A stretch of 64,000 nt of DNA, from assembly GCF_001634625.1 (NCBI RefSeq), contig NZ_LRSE01000005.1, forward strand, positions 186,001 through 250,000, in the 5' to 3' direction. Positions 47,015 to 55,925 of this stretch are shown piece after piece. Source of the DNA: Croceicoccus bisphenolivorans (GTDB taxonomy: Bacteria > Pseudomonadota > Alphaproteobacteria > Sphingomonadales > Sphingomonadaceae). The position numbers were made by a program, and so were the translations under genes. Numbering within the stretch: the stretch's first letter is position 1; every line of letters begins with the position of its first letter. The notes below the pieces were generated by a model. It did not search any database. It was given only the letters and a program-made list of their open reading frames with translations, and had not been told where the DNA came from.

Positions 47015-47035
47015 GCTCGAAAGTTGAGGCGGGCG

Positions 47036-48649
47036 ATGAATGCGTCCGAAAGGGGAGAGATCGCAGTGGCCGAGGTCGGCAAGTACGACATCGTGATCGT
47101 GGGAATGGGGCCGGTCGGCGCGACTTTGGCGTGCCTGTGTTCGCGGGCTGGGATGAGTGTCGCGATCGTTGATCGCGAACTCGGCATTTTCGACAAGCCG
47201 CGCGCGATCGTGCTCGATCACGAGGCGCTTCGCGTGCTGCAGTTCTGCGGTATGGAAGCTGCGTTTTTCGACACCGTCACACCCCATACCGGAACCGACT
47301 TCATCGGCGTTGACGGACAACTGATCAAGCTGTTCGATCCGAAGGCACCGCCGTTCGAGCTCGGCTGGGCGCCGAACGTGATGTTCATCCAGCCGGAGCT
47401 GGAAGAGGCCTTGGCGCGGGCGATGGACCGGTGTCAGACGCTGACCGCGATGCGCGGCGTGAATATCACCAGCGTAACGCAGGACGCCGACGGAGCGATG
47501 GTGAACGGCACCGATCGCGAAGGGGCGGAAGTGTCGTTTCGCGCCTCGTGGGTCGTCGGGGCGGACGGCGCCAACAGCATGGTTCGCGAAACCGCCGGAC
47601 TCGCCATGGAGGGGATGGACTTTGCCGAATGGTGGGTCGTCATCGATGCATGGCTGACGGGCGAAATCGACCTGCCGAAGAAGACGACGCAGTATTGCCA
47701 GCCCAAGCGGCCGGCGACTTACGTGGTCGGGCCGCGCAATTTGCGCCGCTGGGAAATCAAGCTGCTGCCCGATGAGGATCCGGCAAGCTATCGTGACGAG
47801 TCCCGCGTAAGCGAACTGCTGTCGCAATTTGCCGACGTGGATGCCCTGTCGATCTGGCGCAGCGCGGTCTATCGTTTCAGTGCGGCGGTTGCCGATGGCT
47901 GGCGCAACGGTCGCCTGCTGATCGCGGGCGACGCGGCACACACCACGCCGCCGTTCCTTGCGCAGGGACTTTGTGCCGGAATGCGCGACGCCGGCAACCT
48001 GGCGTGGAAGCTGGCGCAAGTCGTGCTGCGCGGTGCGGACCCGGCCCTGCTCGATACATACGAGGTCGAGCGCAAACCACACGTCGCCCGGATCATCCAC
48101 CATGCCAAGGAATTCGGCCTGATCATCGGCGAACTCGATCCGGCTGCGGCTGCCGAACGGGACGCTGTATTGGGCGAGCAGCTGCGCACGGGCGCGGCAC
48201 CGACCGAGCGGCAGGCATTCGTGCCGCGCCTTGCCGGCGGCATGCTCGACAACCTTTCCGCAGCAGCGGGCGACCTGTTCGTGCAACCGCGCATCCGCGG
48301 CGAGGATGGCGACGCGTCACTTATGGACGACGTTGTTCCGCCCGAGTTTCTCGTTGTTTCCCGCGATCCTGCAATGCTTGAGCTTGGAACCGACCTTGCG
48401 GCAGCCTGGGCGGCGATCGGCGGTGTGCTGCTGCTCATCGGTGATGGTGCCGCCCCGCCCGGCGTTGGATCGCTGGCCGATGCGGAAGGTCTGATCCAGA
48501 CATGGCTCGATCGCAACGACGCGACCGCAGCGATCGTGCGACCGGACCGCTATGTCTATGGTGCGGCAAGCGAGGTTTCCGAAATACGCCGCATGGCCCG
48601 TGACATCGTCGCCATGCATCGCCCTGCCGATACTGCGCAGGCGGCCTGA
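47036..48649 (+). CDS. FAD-dependent aromatic hydroxylase, MhpA-like
   Basis: 537 aa class A flavoprotein monooxygenase. FAD loop DIVIVGMGPVGATLACL near residue 18, the DG motif (VVGADGANSMVRE) near 180, and the GDAAH motif (LLIAGDAAHTTPPFLAQGLCAGMRDAGNLAWKL) near 300. The layout, with a C-terminal thioredoxin-like tail, is that of 3-(3-hydroxyphenyl)propionate hydroxylase and related ring hydroxylases. ATG 47036 follows GAGG; a GTG at 47066 has an even better GGGGAGAG, so the true start is uncertain by ten residues. The following SDR lies ~22 bp downstream. The substrate is probably a phenolic acid of the pathway. Confidence 0.88.
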   Translation: MNASERGEIAVAEVGKYDIVIVGMGPVGATLACLCSRAGMSVAIVDRELGIFDKPRAIVLDHEALRVLQFCGMEAAFFDTVTPHTGTDFIGVDGQLIKLFDPKAPPFELGWAPNVMFIQPELEEALARAMDRCQTLTAMRGVNITSVTQDADGAMVNGTDREGAEVSFRASWVVGADGANSMVRETAGLAMEGMDFAEWWVVIDAWLTGEIDLPKKTTQYCQPKRPATYVVGPRNLRRWEIKLLPDEDPASYRDESRVSELLSQFADVDALSIWRSAVYRFSAAVADGWRNGRLLIAGDAAHTTPPFLAQGLCAGMRDAGNLAWKLAQVVLRGADPALLDTYEVERKPHVARIIHHAKEFGLIIGELDPAAAAERDAVLGEQLRTGAAPTERQAFVPRLAGGMLDNLSAAAGDLFVQPRIRGEDGDASLMDDVVPPEFLVVSRDPAMLELGTDLAAAWAAIGGVLLLIGDGAAPPGVGSLADAEGLIQTWLDRNDATAAIVRPDRYVYGAASEVSEIRRMARDIVAMHRPADTAQAA

Positions 48650-48671
48650 CATCCATGGAGCTGGAATAGTG

Positions 48672-49415
48672 ATGAATCTCGAAGGACGTGTCGCCATCGT
48701 CGTCGGTGGCAGCAGTGGCATCGGTGCCGCAACAGTACGCATGCTGGCTGACGGTGGGGCAACGGTTGCCATCGGCTACAACAGTGGCATGGAACGGGCT
48801 GAAGCGCTGCGGGCATCTCTGCCGGGCGAGGGACATTCTGTCTTCCAGATCGCGATCGATCAGCCGACCTCCGTGGTCGCGGCGGCCAAGGGGGTGCTGG
48901 AAAAGCATGGCCGGGCCGATATCCTCGTCAACTCCGCGGGCACTACACGTCCGGTTCCGCATGCCGATCTAGACGGGCTGGACGATGCCTTGCTCGACGA
49001 AATCATGGCCAGCAATGTTCAGGGGCCTTTCGCCACGATCCGCGCCTTTGCTCCGGCATTGAAGGCGAGCGGCGATGCGGTCATCATCAACATATCCTCG
49101 ATTTCCGGATTCACCGGCAGCGGCAGCAACGTCGGTTACTGCGCTTCCAAGGGGGCGCTGGACACGATGACCTTGTCACTTGCGCGTGCGCTTGGCCCGG
49201 AAATCCGGGTACTTGCCGTTTCTCCGGGCGCCGTCGCCACCGATTTCGTGGCCGGTCGCGACCGGGCCGCGCTTGAGGCCATCGCTGCCAAGACTCCACT
49301 GAAGCGTGTAGTCGAACCGAGCGATGTGGCCCGGACGGTGATGGCTTGCATCACTCACCTTACGGCCACCACGGGGGCCCGGATCATCTGCGACGGCGGC
49401 CGCTTTCTCGTGTGA
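48672..49415 (+). CDS. Short-chain dehydrogenase/reductase (SDR)
   Basis: 247 aa classical SDR. Cofactor loop VVGGSSGIGAATVRML near residue 10, NSAGTT near 85, ISSISGF with catalytic Ser and YCASK with Tyr-x3-Lys near 155. GGAG lies upstream of GTGATG; either codon may start. Directly downstream of the FAD hydroxylase and likely co-transcribed. It could oxidise a dihydrodiol or side-chain alcohol. Confidence 0.87.
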   Translation: MNLEGRVAIVVGGSSGIGAATVRMLADGGATVAIGYNSGMERAEALRASLPGEGHSVFQIAIDQPTSVVAAAKGVLEKHGRADILVNSAGTTRPVPHADLDGLDDALLDEIMASNVQGPFATIRAFAPALKASGDAVIINISSISGFTGSGSNVGYCASKGALDTMTLSLARALGPEIRVLAVSPGAVATDFVAGRDRAALEAIAAKTPLKRVVEPSDVARTVMACITHLTATTGARIICDGGRFLV

Positions 49416-49452
49416 AAATGACGCGCGACCCGCAGCTGCGGGGTTTACGAAA

Positions 49453-49464
49453 CGCGTCGTATTG
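49453..49464 (-). promoter_or_regulatory. CGATACG-type site before the second FAD hydroxylase
   Basis: On the - strand CAATACGACGCG, sharing ATACGAC with the sites at 20343 and 37031. It lies 76 bp before the gene start in a 124-bp gap. Confidence 0.3.
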
Positions 49465-49539
49465 TTTAAGTAATAAGCAGATGCCCAAACCGGCGGTTGC
49501 ACGCCGTGCTTAGGGCGCAACGGACGAGGATGGATCACG

Positions 49540-50676
49540 ATGGCTAATGACAGGCGCGTTCTCATTGTCGGAGGCGGGATCGGCGGCATGGTTGCTGCCG
49601 TTGCGCTGCGTCGGCAGGGCAACGCGGTCCATGTTGTCGAGGCAGCCCGGCGGGAGGACCAGCTGGGCACCGGCATCAACCTGCAGCACAACGCGCTGGT
49701 CGCCTTGCAGGAGGCCGGACTGCTGGAGCAGTGCAAGGCCGAGGGTTTCCCGTGGGAGACGATCACCAATCGCAACGGACTGACGGGTGAGATCATCAGC
49801 CGCGTCGATATGCCCTGGCCCAAACGGCCTGGGGTTCCCGGGGCGATGGGTATCATGCGTACCACGTTTGCCGAGATTCTCGCGCAAGAGGCGCTCTCGC
49901 TGGGTGTCGAGATCACTTACCAGACGAAAGTGGCATCGCTGGAACAGGACGGTACCGGCGTAACGGTCGAGCTGACCAATGGCGTGCGTGACCGAGCCGA
50001 TGTGCTCGTTTCTGCAGATGGAGCCTATTCGCAGATCCGCAGCATGGTGTTCGGCGACGAGCACAAGCTGGAATATGCCGGGCAGGGCGTGTGGCGCTTC
50101 ACTGTGCCGCGGTCAAAGACGCTGGACGGGTTCACGATGTTCCGCAACCCCGATGGCAAGTCGACTGGCTTCCTGCCGCTCGCGCCCGACCTTGCCTATT
50201 ACTTCCTGCTGGAATCGACGGAAGAGCCGCTGTGGGTGCCGACAGACAAGGCTGCCGACATGCTGTCGGAGCGCATGTCCGTCTTCGAAGTGCCCGAGAT
50301 ACGCGACCTCCTGCCGCTGATGCATCAGGGGTGGCACGTCAGCTATCGCCCGTTCGACGTGTTGCTGATGCCGGCACCCTGGCACAAGGGTCGTGTCGTG
50401 CTGTTGGGCGATGCCGCACATTCGCTGACGCCGCAGCTCACCTCTGGCGGTGGCATGGCGATCGAGGATGCGGTCGTACTGGCGCAGGAATTGCGCGACC
50501 ACGACGATGTCGATGAGGCGCTGGCTTCCTATAGTGTGCGGCGGCAGGAACGCTGCGGGATTGTCTATCGCAACTCGCGCCGCATCTGCGATATCGAGAA
50601 AGAGGGTAGCAAGGACGGCGCTGAAGGCACCCGGATCATGGTCGACAGCTTCAAGCTGCTGGCAGAGGATTATTGA
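49540..50676 (+). CDS. FAD-dependent monooxygenase, salicylate/hydroxybenzoate hydroxylase type
   Basis: 378 aa class A flavoprotein monooxygenase. FAD loop VLIVGGGIGGMVAAVALRRQG near residue 6, DG motif LVSADGAYSQIRSMVFG near 160, and VLLGDAAHSLTPQLTSGGGMAIEDAVVL near 285. The fold and length match salicylate and 6-hydroxynicotinate hydroxylases, which hydroxylate para or ipso to a phenolic OH, often with decarboxylation. It is the first gene of a run with the SBP-like, FAH and thioesterase genes. Such an enzyme could form the para-diol (homogentisate type) ring substrate. Confidence 0.89.
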   Translation: MANDRRVLIVGGGIGGMVAAVALRRQGNAVHVVEAARREDQLGTGINLQHNALVALQEAGLLEQCKAEGFPWETITNRNGLTGEIISRVDMPWPKRPGVPGAMGIMRTTFAEILAQEALSLGVEITYQTKVASLEQDGTGVTVELTNGVRDRADVLVSADGAYSQIRSMVFGDEHKLEYAGQGVWRFTVPRSKTLDGFTMFRNPDGKSTGFLPLAPDLAYYFLLESTEEPLWVPTDKAADMLSERMSVFEVPEIRDLLPLMHQGWHVSYRPFDVLLMPAPWHKGRVVLLGDAAHSLTPQLTSGGGMAIEDAVVLAQELRDHDDVDEALASYSVRRQERCGIVYRNSRRICDIEKEGSKDGAEGTRIMVDSFKLLAEDY

Positions 50677-50678
50677 GC

Positions 50679-51572
50679 GTGGGCGCGATGCCGGCGGCCC
50701 TGAATGTCATCTGGTTCCTGCCGCCGACAATCCAGACGGTTGCGGCACACAAGGGGTACCTCGACCGGGTCGGGCTGGAAGTCGTCGGCACCCAGACGCA
50801 GTCCTCGGAAGAACAGTTCGAGGCGTTGCGTGACGGCAAGGTCGACGCAGCGGTTACGGCGATGGACAACGTCATCATGTGGAGGCGGCGTCCCGGCGGG
50901 GAGAACCTGCGCATCGTGGCCCAGATCGAAGCCGATACCGGGCTGTCCCTGATGGCGCGGCCCGGCACGAAGGGCATCGCCGATCTTGCCGGATCGCGCC
51001 TGCTGGTCGATTCCGCGCAGAACGGGTTCGTGATCGCGCTTCGCGCCATTCTGGCCGATGCCGGGGTCGACTATTCGGCTTGCGATATCGTGGAAGCCGG
51101 GGGTGTCGTCGATCGGTTCGAGCGGCTGGCAAGAGGCGATGGCGCCGCCACCCTGCTTGGCCCTCCGTTTGTCGAGCGGGGTATCGGCATGGGCATGGCT
51201 CGTCTGGCCGAGGTCGGTGAGGCATTTCCCGGATTTCCCGGCCAGGGCATCGTCGTGCGCGGTGATATTATCGAAAGCAAGGAAGAGGCGCTTGCCGACT
51301 GGCTGTGCGCGCTCGAACGGGCACGGGCCGAGTGCCGTCGCGATCCTGCGGCGGCGACGAACTTGCTCGAGGCCAACGGACTGCCGCCTGCCATCGCAGC
51401 GCGAATGGCGGGATTCGTCGCCGATACGCTCCAGCCCTCCGGCGCGGGCGTAGCAATCCTCGTCGAACAGCGCGGCAGGCTTGGCCTTCCGGGCGGCAAC
51501 GACGATCCCACTACGCTGCAGGACGACCGGCTGCTGCGCGCAGTCGCGCGACGGTCGGCGGCAGCTTCTTAA
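50679..51572 (+). CDS. NMT1/THI5-like substrate-binding protein without signal peptide
   Basis: About 297 aa. It has the periplasmic-binding fold of ABC transporter proteins of the NMT1/THI5/SsuA group (LDRVGLEVVGTQTQSSEEQFEALRDGKVDAAVTAMDN; LAGSRLLVDSAQNGFVIALRAIL; a FVADTLQ-type tail). No signal peptide or lipobox is seen, and no permease or ATPase gene is nearby. The start overlaps or abuts the preceding stop (TTG 50673, GTG 50679 or ATG 50688), so it is translationally coupled to a flavin hydroxylase. It may be a cytoplasmic aromatic-ligand binder or an enzyme; function unknown. Confidence 0.75.
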   Translation: MGAMPAALNVIWFLPPTIQTVAAHKGYLDRVGLEVVGTQTQSSEEQFEALRDGKVDAAVTAMDNVIMWRRRPGGENLRIVAQIEADTGLSLMARPGTKGIADLAGSRLLVDSAQNGFVIALRAILADAGVDYSACDIVEAGGVVDRFERLARGDGAATLLGPPFVERGIGMGMARLAEVGEAFPGFPGQGIVVRGDIIESKEEALADWLCALERARAECRRDPAAATNLLEANGLPPAIAARMAGFVADTLQPSGAGVAILVEQRGRLGLPGGNDDPTTLQDDRLLRAVARRSAAAS

Positions 51573-51591
51573 ACCACGGAAGACCTGATCG

Positions 51592-52590
51592 ATGACACGA
51601 TACGCCCTGGCAACAATTTCGGTCGATGGCGGTGCCAAGACGGCGGCCATGGTTCTTGGCGACGAGGTCGCGACGCTGGACAATCTTGTCGCGGCGCAAG
51701 GGAATACGGCGATCGCGCCCGGCACCACGCTTATGGCGCTGCTGGAAGACTGGGACGGGCTGCTGCCTGTACTGGACGCCATCGCCGCCGGTGCCGAAGC
51801 GGCGAACGGGATCGACTGGCATGCTGCTGATGCCGTCCACTATCACCCGCCTGTCGAACCGCGGCAGATTTTCTGCACCGGCGCGAATTATCGCACGCAT
51901 GTCGTCCATCTCACCATCGACACCAATTCCGGACCGGAAGGCCTGGAAGGCGACGAGCTTCGTAAGTGGGCCGAGAAGATGATGGACGACCGCCTGGCCA
52001 ATGGCGATCCCTATGTCTTCACCAAACCGCTATGCACCCTGGCCGGCGCAAACGACACGCTGGTCCTGCCCAAGGTCACGACCAAGCCCGACTGGGAACT
52101 GGAACTGGCCGTCGTTATCGGCAAGGAAGCCTATCAGGTGTCGGTAGAGGACGCGATGGACTACGTCGCCGGCTACGCGATGGTGAACGACGTCAGCGCC
52201 CGCGACCTGATCCCTCGTACCGATTACAAGCTGCTGGGTTCGGACTGGCTGCGCGGTAAAGGCATGGCCGGTTTCCTGCCGTTCGGCCCCTATATCGTGC
52301 CTGCCTCCTTCATACCCGATCCCTATGACCTCGGCATCCGGCTCAGCGTCGAGGGTAAGCTGATGCAGAACGAGACGACCGGGGACATGATGTTCGATAT
52401 CGCGCGGCAGATCGAATATATCACGCGTTATGCAAAGCTGCTGCCCGGTGACATCATCTGCACCGGATCGCCGGCCGGAAACGGCACGCACTACAACCGG
52501 TTCCTGCGCGACGGCGACCTGATGGTCGGCGAAATCGACGGCCTTGGTGCACAGCGTATCCGCTGTGTCGCGGAAGGCAGCGGGGCATGA
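51592..52590 (+). CDS. FAH-family hydrolase/decarboxylase, HpaG-like candidate
   Basis: 332 aa. FAH fold: EPRQIFCTGANYRTHVVH near residue 85, the metal site WELELAVVIGKEAYQV near 160, NDVSARDLIPRTDYKLLGSDWLRGKGMAGFLPFGPYIVP near 195, and the C-terminal LLPGDIICTGSPAGNGTHYNRFLRDGD. The GTGxPxG-type ending is typical of 2-hydroxyhepta-2,4-diene-1,7-dioate isomerases and of 2,4-diketo acid hydrolases. Because hpaF, hpaH and hpaI homologues are 10 kb away, it is a candidate for the missing HpaG decarboxylase step; that is inference. The stop overlaps the thioesterase ATG. Confidence 0.85.
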   Translation: MTRYALATISVDGGAKTAAMVLGDEVATLDNLVAAQGNTAIAPGTTLMALLEDWDGLLPVLDAIAAGAEAANGIDWHAADAVHYHPPVEPRQIFCTGANYRTHVVHLTIDTNSGPEGLEGDELRKWAEKMMDDRLANGDPYVFTKPLCTLAGANDTLVLPKVTTKPDWELELAVVIGKEAYQVSVEDAMDYVAGYAMVNDVSARDLIPRTDYKLLGSDWLRGKGMAGFLPFGPYIVPASFIPDPYDLGIRLSVEGKLMQNETTGDMMFDIARQIEYITRYAKLLPGDIICTGSPAGNGTHYNRFLRDGDLMVGEIDGLGAQRIRCVAEGSGA

Positions 52591-53039
52591 CCGAACGCCC
52601 CGACAACGAAACACGCCGCTTCATCGCGGATGCTCTTGCCGACGGCAAGGCGAACGTCCCGCTTACCTGCAATGCCGCGTTTGAAACGATGGGCGCCGTA
52701 CTGGTCGAGGGGACGCCGGGCGATGTGCTCGTATCTTTTCAGGCGGGTGAGGGCACGGCGCAAGGCAATGGTGTCGTCAGCGGCGGAACGCTTGCAGGGT
52801 TCCTTGACAGTGCGATGGCGGTAGCGGTCTTGTCGGCCCTGAAACCCGGGCAGACGTGCTCTACCATCTCGCTGAACGTCAACATGATGCGCCCCGGCCT
52901 TGTCGGCACGCTTTACGTGAAGGCGGGCGTGGAACGGATGGGCCGCCGCGTAGCCTTCGCCCACGCGCGCCTGATCGACGGGGACGATAAGGTGGTGGCC
53001 ACGGGTACGTCGTCGCTGGCCGTCATCGACATGGCCTGA
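52587..53039 (+). CDS. PaaI-type hotdog thioesterase
   Basis: 150 aa hotdog-fold protein. GNGVVSGGTLAGFLDSAMAVAV near residues 50-70 is the PaaI-family active-site helix region with the catalytic Asp, and SLNVNMMRPG follows. PaaI enzymes hydrolyse aryl-CoA thioesters to release trapped CoA. The ATG overlaps the FAH-family stop (ATGA). There are no other CoA-dependent genes nearby, so the CoA ester it acts on is not obvious. Confidence 0.85.
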   Translation: MTERPDNETRRFIADALADGKANVPLTCNAAFETMGAVLVEGTPGDVLVSFQAGEGTAQGNGVVSGGTLAGFLDSAMAVAVLSALKPGQTCSTISLNVNMMRPGLVGTLYVKAGVERMGRRVAFAHARLIDGDDKVVATGTSSLAVIDMA

Positions 53040-53049
53040 CGGCGAAACT

Positions 53050-53715
53050 TCAGGCAGTGGCGAATAGCTGGTCGCGGACCGATCCGATGTGGTCGCGCAT
53101 CAGCTGCTGTGCCAGCGGGGCGTTGCGACCGGCGATGGCATCGACGATCGCGCGGTGTTCCTCGTTGGTGGAAACGCGTGGTACCGGCGGCGCGTCGAAC
53201 ACTTCCTCCAGCCGGTTTTCTATCCCGACGCGGATCGGCACGTGCAGCGATTCGTGAAGCATCAGGAGCAGGGCATTTTGTGTCGCCATGGCGATCAGGC
53301 GATGCAGCCTCGCATCGAGCCGCTTCCATTCCTGGAACGAGCCTGCGCGAACCATCGCATCGATCACCTCGTACATCGCCGCGATGTCGCGATCGGTCGA
53401 ATGCAGTGCCGCCTGCGCGGCCAGTTGTGATTCGAGGAGGAGGCGCGCGTCGAACAGGTCGTCCGCGCTGACGGATAGGGCGCGGGCCGCATCTTCACTG
53501 ACGATGGGCCGCGAACCGGCGAAAGTGCCCTTTCCCACGTGGCGCCAGATCAGCCCGTCACTCTCCGCCCGCTTCAGCAGGGTACGCAGGCGCGCCCGCG
53601 TCACGCCTACCGCTTCGGCAAGGCGCGGTTCGGGCGGCAGTCGCAAGGTGCCCTCGCGCTCGTGGCTCTCGATGATGTGGCAAAGCCGGTCAAATGGCGC
53701 GTCAGCGATGGTCAA
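53050..53715 (-). CDS. GntR-family regulator (FadR/FCD subfamily)
   Basis: 221 aa. N-terminal winged helix (EPRLAEAVGVTRARLRTLLKRAESDGLIWRHVGKGTFA) and a C-terminal FCD domain with metal-ligand residues (DARLLLESQLA, FQEWKRLDARLHRLIA, EEHRAIVDAIAG). The TTG at 53715 is taken as start because AGGAG stands six bases before it; upstream ATG 53742 has no ribosome site and overlaps a palindrome. Convergent with the thioesterase gene, divergent from the cyclodeaminase-like gene it probably controls. Confidence 0.87.
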   Translation of the reverse strand: MTIADAPFDRLCHIIESHEREGTLRLPPEPRLAEAVGVTRARLRTLLKRAESDGLIWRHVGKGTFAGSRPIVSEDAARALSVSADDLFDARLLLESQLAAQAALHSTDRDIAAMYEVIDAMVRAGSFQEWKRLDARLHRLIAMATQNALLLMLHESLHVPIRVGIENRLEEVFDAPPVPRVSTNEEHRAIVDAIAGRNAPLAQQLMRDHIGSVRDQLFATA

Positions 53716-53737
53716 CTCTGTCTCCTGAATCACAAAA

Positions 53738-53761
53738 TGCATCAATTACTCGATTGATGCA
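53738..53761. promoter_or_regulatory. Palindrome TGCATCAA-N8-TTGATGCA, probable GntR operator
   Basis: Perfect 8-bp arms with 8-bp centre, 23 bp upstream of the proposed GntR start and in the divergent promoter region. Confidence 0.6.
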
Positions 53762-53794
53762 AATTAAAATGCAGATTGACTTCAGGCTATAAAA

Positions 53795-53806
53795 CGATAC
53801 GAAGGG
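53795..53806 (+). promoter_or_regulatory. CGATACG-type site and promoter elements before the cyclodeaminase-like gene
   Basis: CGATACGAAGGG directly after TATAAA (53788-53793) and downstream of TTGACT (53776-53781); 40 bp before the gene start. The exact -10 box is ambiguous. Confidence 0.4.
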
Positions 53807-53845
53807 TTCAGTAATGGTCGCGAATGCAAGCGACCGTCGTTGAGG

Positions 53846-54862
53846 ATGACTTTGGTGACAGCTGCACCCGACTGCCCCGTTTTCGTGTCCGCCGATGTTG
53901 TACGTCGGGTATTCGACTGGAAGGATGCCATCGCCGCGTTGCAGGCCGCCTATGGCCACGCGTTCACGGAACAGGCCGCTCCGTCGCGTAGTATCGCCCA
54001 GTCGGAAGGTGCCTGGCTGCGCACGCTGCCTGCTGCACCGCCGGGTGGCCGCTATTACGGTGCCAAACTGATGGGTGCGGACATGAAGGCCGCCGACCCC
54101 ACGGTGGAATATGTCGTCGTCCTGTTCGAGCGGGCCACAAGCCGGATCGCAGGTTTCGTCGATGCGAATCTGCTGACGGGGTTCCGCACGGCCGCCACAT
54201 CGGGTGCCGCACTGGACAAGCTGGCACCGGAAGGACCAGGCAGACTGGCTGTGATCGGCAGCGGTCTGGAGGCGACGATGCACGTCCGCGCTTTCGCAAG
54301 CGTCCGGCCGTTGAGCGAAGTCACGATCTACAGCCCGACGCCCGAAAAGCGCGCAGCCTTTGCCGAAGCGGTGACCCGCGATCTGGGCGTCCCCGCTCGC
54401 GCCGTGGAATCGGGTGAGGAAGCGGTCGATGGTGCGGATCTCGTGCTGTCGGCGGCACGCTCGCGCGGTGAAGTCCCGATCCTGTTCGGCGACTGGCTGA
54501 AGCCCGGCGCGACCGTGGTTTCAATCGGCTCGACCGTCCCGTCGCAGCGCGAGATCGACGTATCTGTAGCAAACCGCGCCGATTTCATCGTCTGCGATAA
54601 CCTGCACGAAGTCGTTGACGAAACCGGCGACATGCTCGCCGCGCTGGAAGCAGGCATCGACGTGCGTTCCAAGTCCTTCTCGCTCAACCAGTTGCTGAGC
54701 GGCGAGATCGAGGCGCAGCGGCAGGCTGCGGCAATGCCGATGTACAAGTCGGTCGGCGGCGGCGTTCAGGATGTCGTCGTCGCTGAAATGATCCTCACCA
54801 AGGCGATCGAGCAGGGGCTGGCCCAGCCGCTGCCGATGACCTTCGACCCCAAGCATCTCTAA
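53846..54862 (+). CDS. Ornithine cyclodeaminase / mu-crystallin family protein
   Basis: 338 aa. The family's Rossmann motif LAVIGSGLEATMHVRAFASV is near residue 130, with GGRYYGAKLMGAD near 70, TGFRTAATSGAAL near 115 and the late IGSTVPSQREIDVSVANRADFIVCDN. Members are NAD(P)-dependent cyclodeaminases, imine reductases or amino-acid dehydrogenases. The start could be TTG 53840, ATG 53846 or GTG 53855. It leads a four-gene operon with the DHDPS-like, aldehyde dehydrogenase and Rieske genes; a nitrogen-containing intermediate is possible but not shown. Confidence 0.82.
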   Translation: MTLVTAAPDCPVFVSADVVRRVFDWKDAIAALQAAYGHAFTEQAAPSRSIAQSEGAWLRTLPAAPPGGRYYGAKLMGADMKAADPTVEYVVVLFERATSRIAGFVDANLLTGFRTAATSGAALDKLAPEGPGRLAVIGSGLEATMHVRAFASVRPLSEVTIYSPTPEKRAAFAEAVTRDLGVPARAVESGEEAVDGADLVLSAARSRGEVPILFGDWLKPGATVVSIGSTVPSQREIDVSVANRADFIVCDNLHEVVDETGDMLAALEAGIDVRSKSFSLNQLLSGEIEAQRQAAAMPMYKSVGGGVQDVVVAEMILTKAIEQGLAQPLPMTFDPKHL

Positions 54863-54876
54863 GTCAGGAACCGGCA

Positions 54877-55887
54877 ATGGCCAGCTATACGAAATCCGAA
54901 GCACGCGCATGGGCGCGGGAGAAGTTGAACGGCGTCGCGCAAGTGACGATCCCGACGATGACCAACGACTTCAAGCGTATCAACGAAAAGGCGATTCGCC
55001 ACGACGTCGCCCTTGCCAAGGAGCACGGCTTCATCGGCTCGCTGGCGGTGTCGGAAGTGCCGATCTCCGAGGAAGAGCACGACATCTTCCAGAAGATCAT
55101 GATCGACGAGGCGGGCAAGGACTTCATCGTCGTCCACCACGCGGTGTTCAACACGCTAGAAGACAATATCGAGATGGTCCAGCGGGCCGAGGCGAACGGC
55201 TGTGAGCTGGTGCTGCTGGGCTACCCCCCGCACTTCTATCCCAAGTCGATGGAAGACATTTACGCATACACCAAGGCGTTCTGCGACGCGACGAACCTTG
55301 CCGTCATGCTGTTCCCGATCCCGATCTGGGGTTTCACCCGGCTCGACCCGTCGGACATCTCGCTCTCGGTCCTGCGCCGTCTGGTCGATGAATGCCCGAA
55401 CATCGTGGCGATCAAGGCCGAGGGCGGTCAGCCCTACGTCATGTCGCTGATCGAGGTGCACCGCGAATTCCATCAGGAAGTCGTGATCGCATCGCCGCTG
55501 GAATACGAATACCTGACGATGGCGCAGCTGATCGACATCCCGTTCTGCGGCACGAACTACAGCGCGTTCTTCGGCCCCACGATCCCGCGCGCGCACAAGT
55601 TGATGCAGGAAGGCAAGTACGACGAGGTCACGAAGATCTTCTACCAGATCGACCCGATGCGTCGCGCCGTGGGCCAGATCGGCTTTGGCGGGCCGGGCCT
55701 CGCCAGCCGCCTGATGTGGAAATACCAGGCTTGGCTGCAGGGCTACAACGGCGGGCCGATCCGTCACCCCTCGATGCGCGTCTATGCCAAGGACATGGCC
55801 CTGCTTCGCAACGCGACGAAGGCGGCGGGGCTCAATCCCACGGAATCGCCGGACGAGGAATTCTTCATCGGTCGCAATCCGGCCTGA
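54877..55887 (+). CDS. Dihydrodipicolinate synthase (DHDPS)-family aldolase or hydratase-aldolase
   Basis: 336 aa TIM-barrel class I aldolase. The Schiff-base lysine lies in NIVAIKAEGG near residue 175, and LLGYPPHFYPKS near 115 gives the family Tyr region. The pyruvate-binding GTTGE loop of true DHDPS is replaced (SLAVSEVPISEEEH), so it is not lysine biosynthesis. In aromatic pathways the family includes hydratase-aldolases that cleave a pyruvate or side chain from ring-fission or ring-bearing intermediates, giving an aldehyde. The next gene is an aldehyde dehydrogenase, consistent with that reading. Confidence 0.8.
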   Translation: MASYTKSEARAWAREKLNGVAQVTIPTMTNDFKRINEKAIRHDVALAKEHGFIGSLAVSEVPISEEEHDIFQKIMIDEAGKDFIVVHHAVFNTLEDNIEMVQRAEANGCELVLLGYPPHFYPKSMEDIYAYTKAFCDATNLAVMLFPIPIWGFTRLDPSDISLSVLRRLVDECPNIVAIKAEGGQPYVMSLIEVHREFHQEVVIASPLEYEYLTMAQLIDIPFCGTNYSAFFGPTIPRAHKLMQEGKYDEVTKIFYQIDPMRRAVGQIGFGGPGLASRLMWKYQAWLQGYNGGPIRHPSMRVYAKDMALLRNATKAAGLNPTESPDEEFFIGRNPA

Positions 55888-55925
55888 TCCGGCGCAAACG
55901 TCCATTTTTGAAAGAGGCAATTACC

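Noticed and set aside
46855-47196. 113-aa open frame on the - strand between the MFS and FAD hydroxylase genes
   Set aside because: Overlaps the certain start of the hydroxylase gene, no ribosome site, no family resemblance. The C-terminal helix-like end was not enough to call a remnant.
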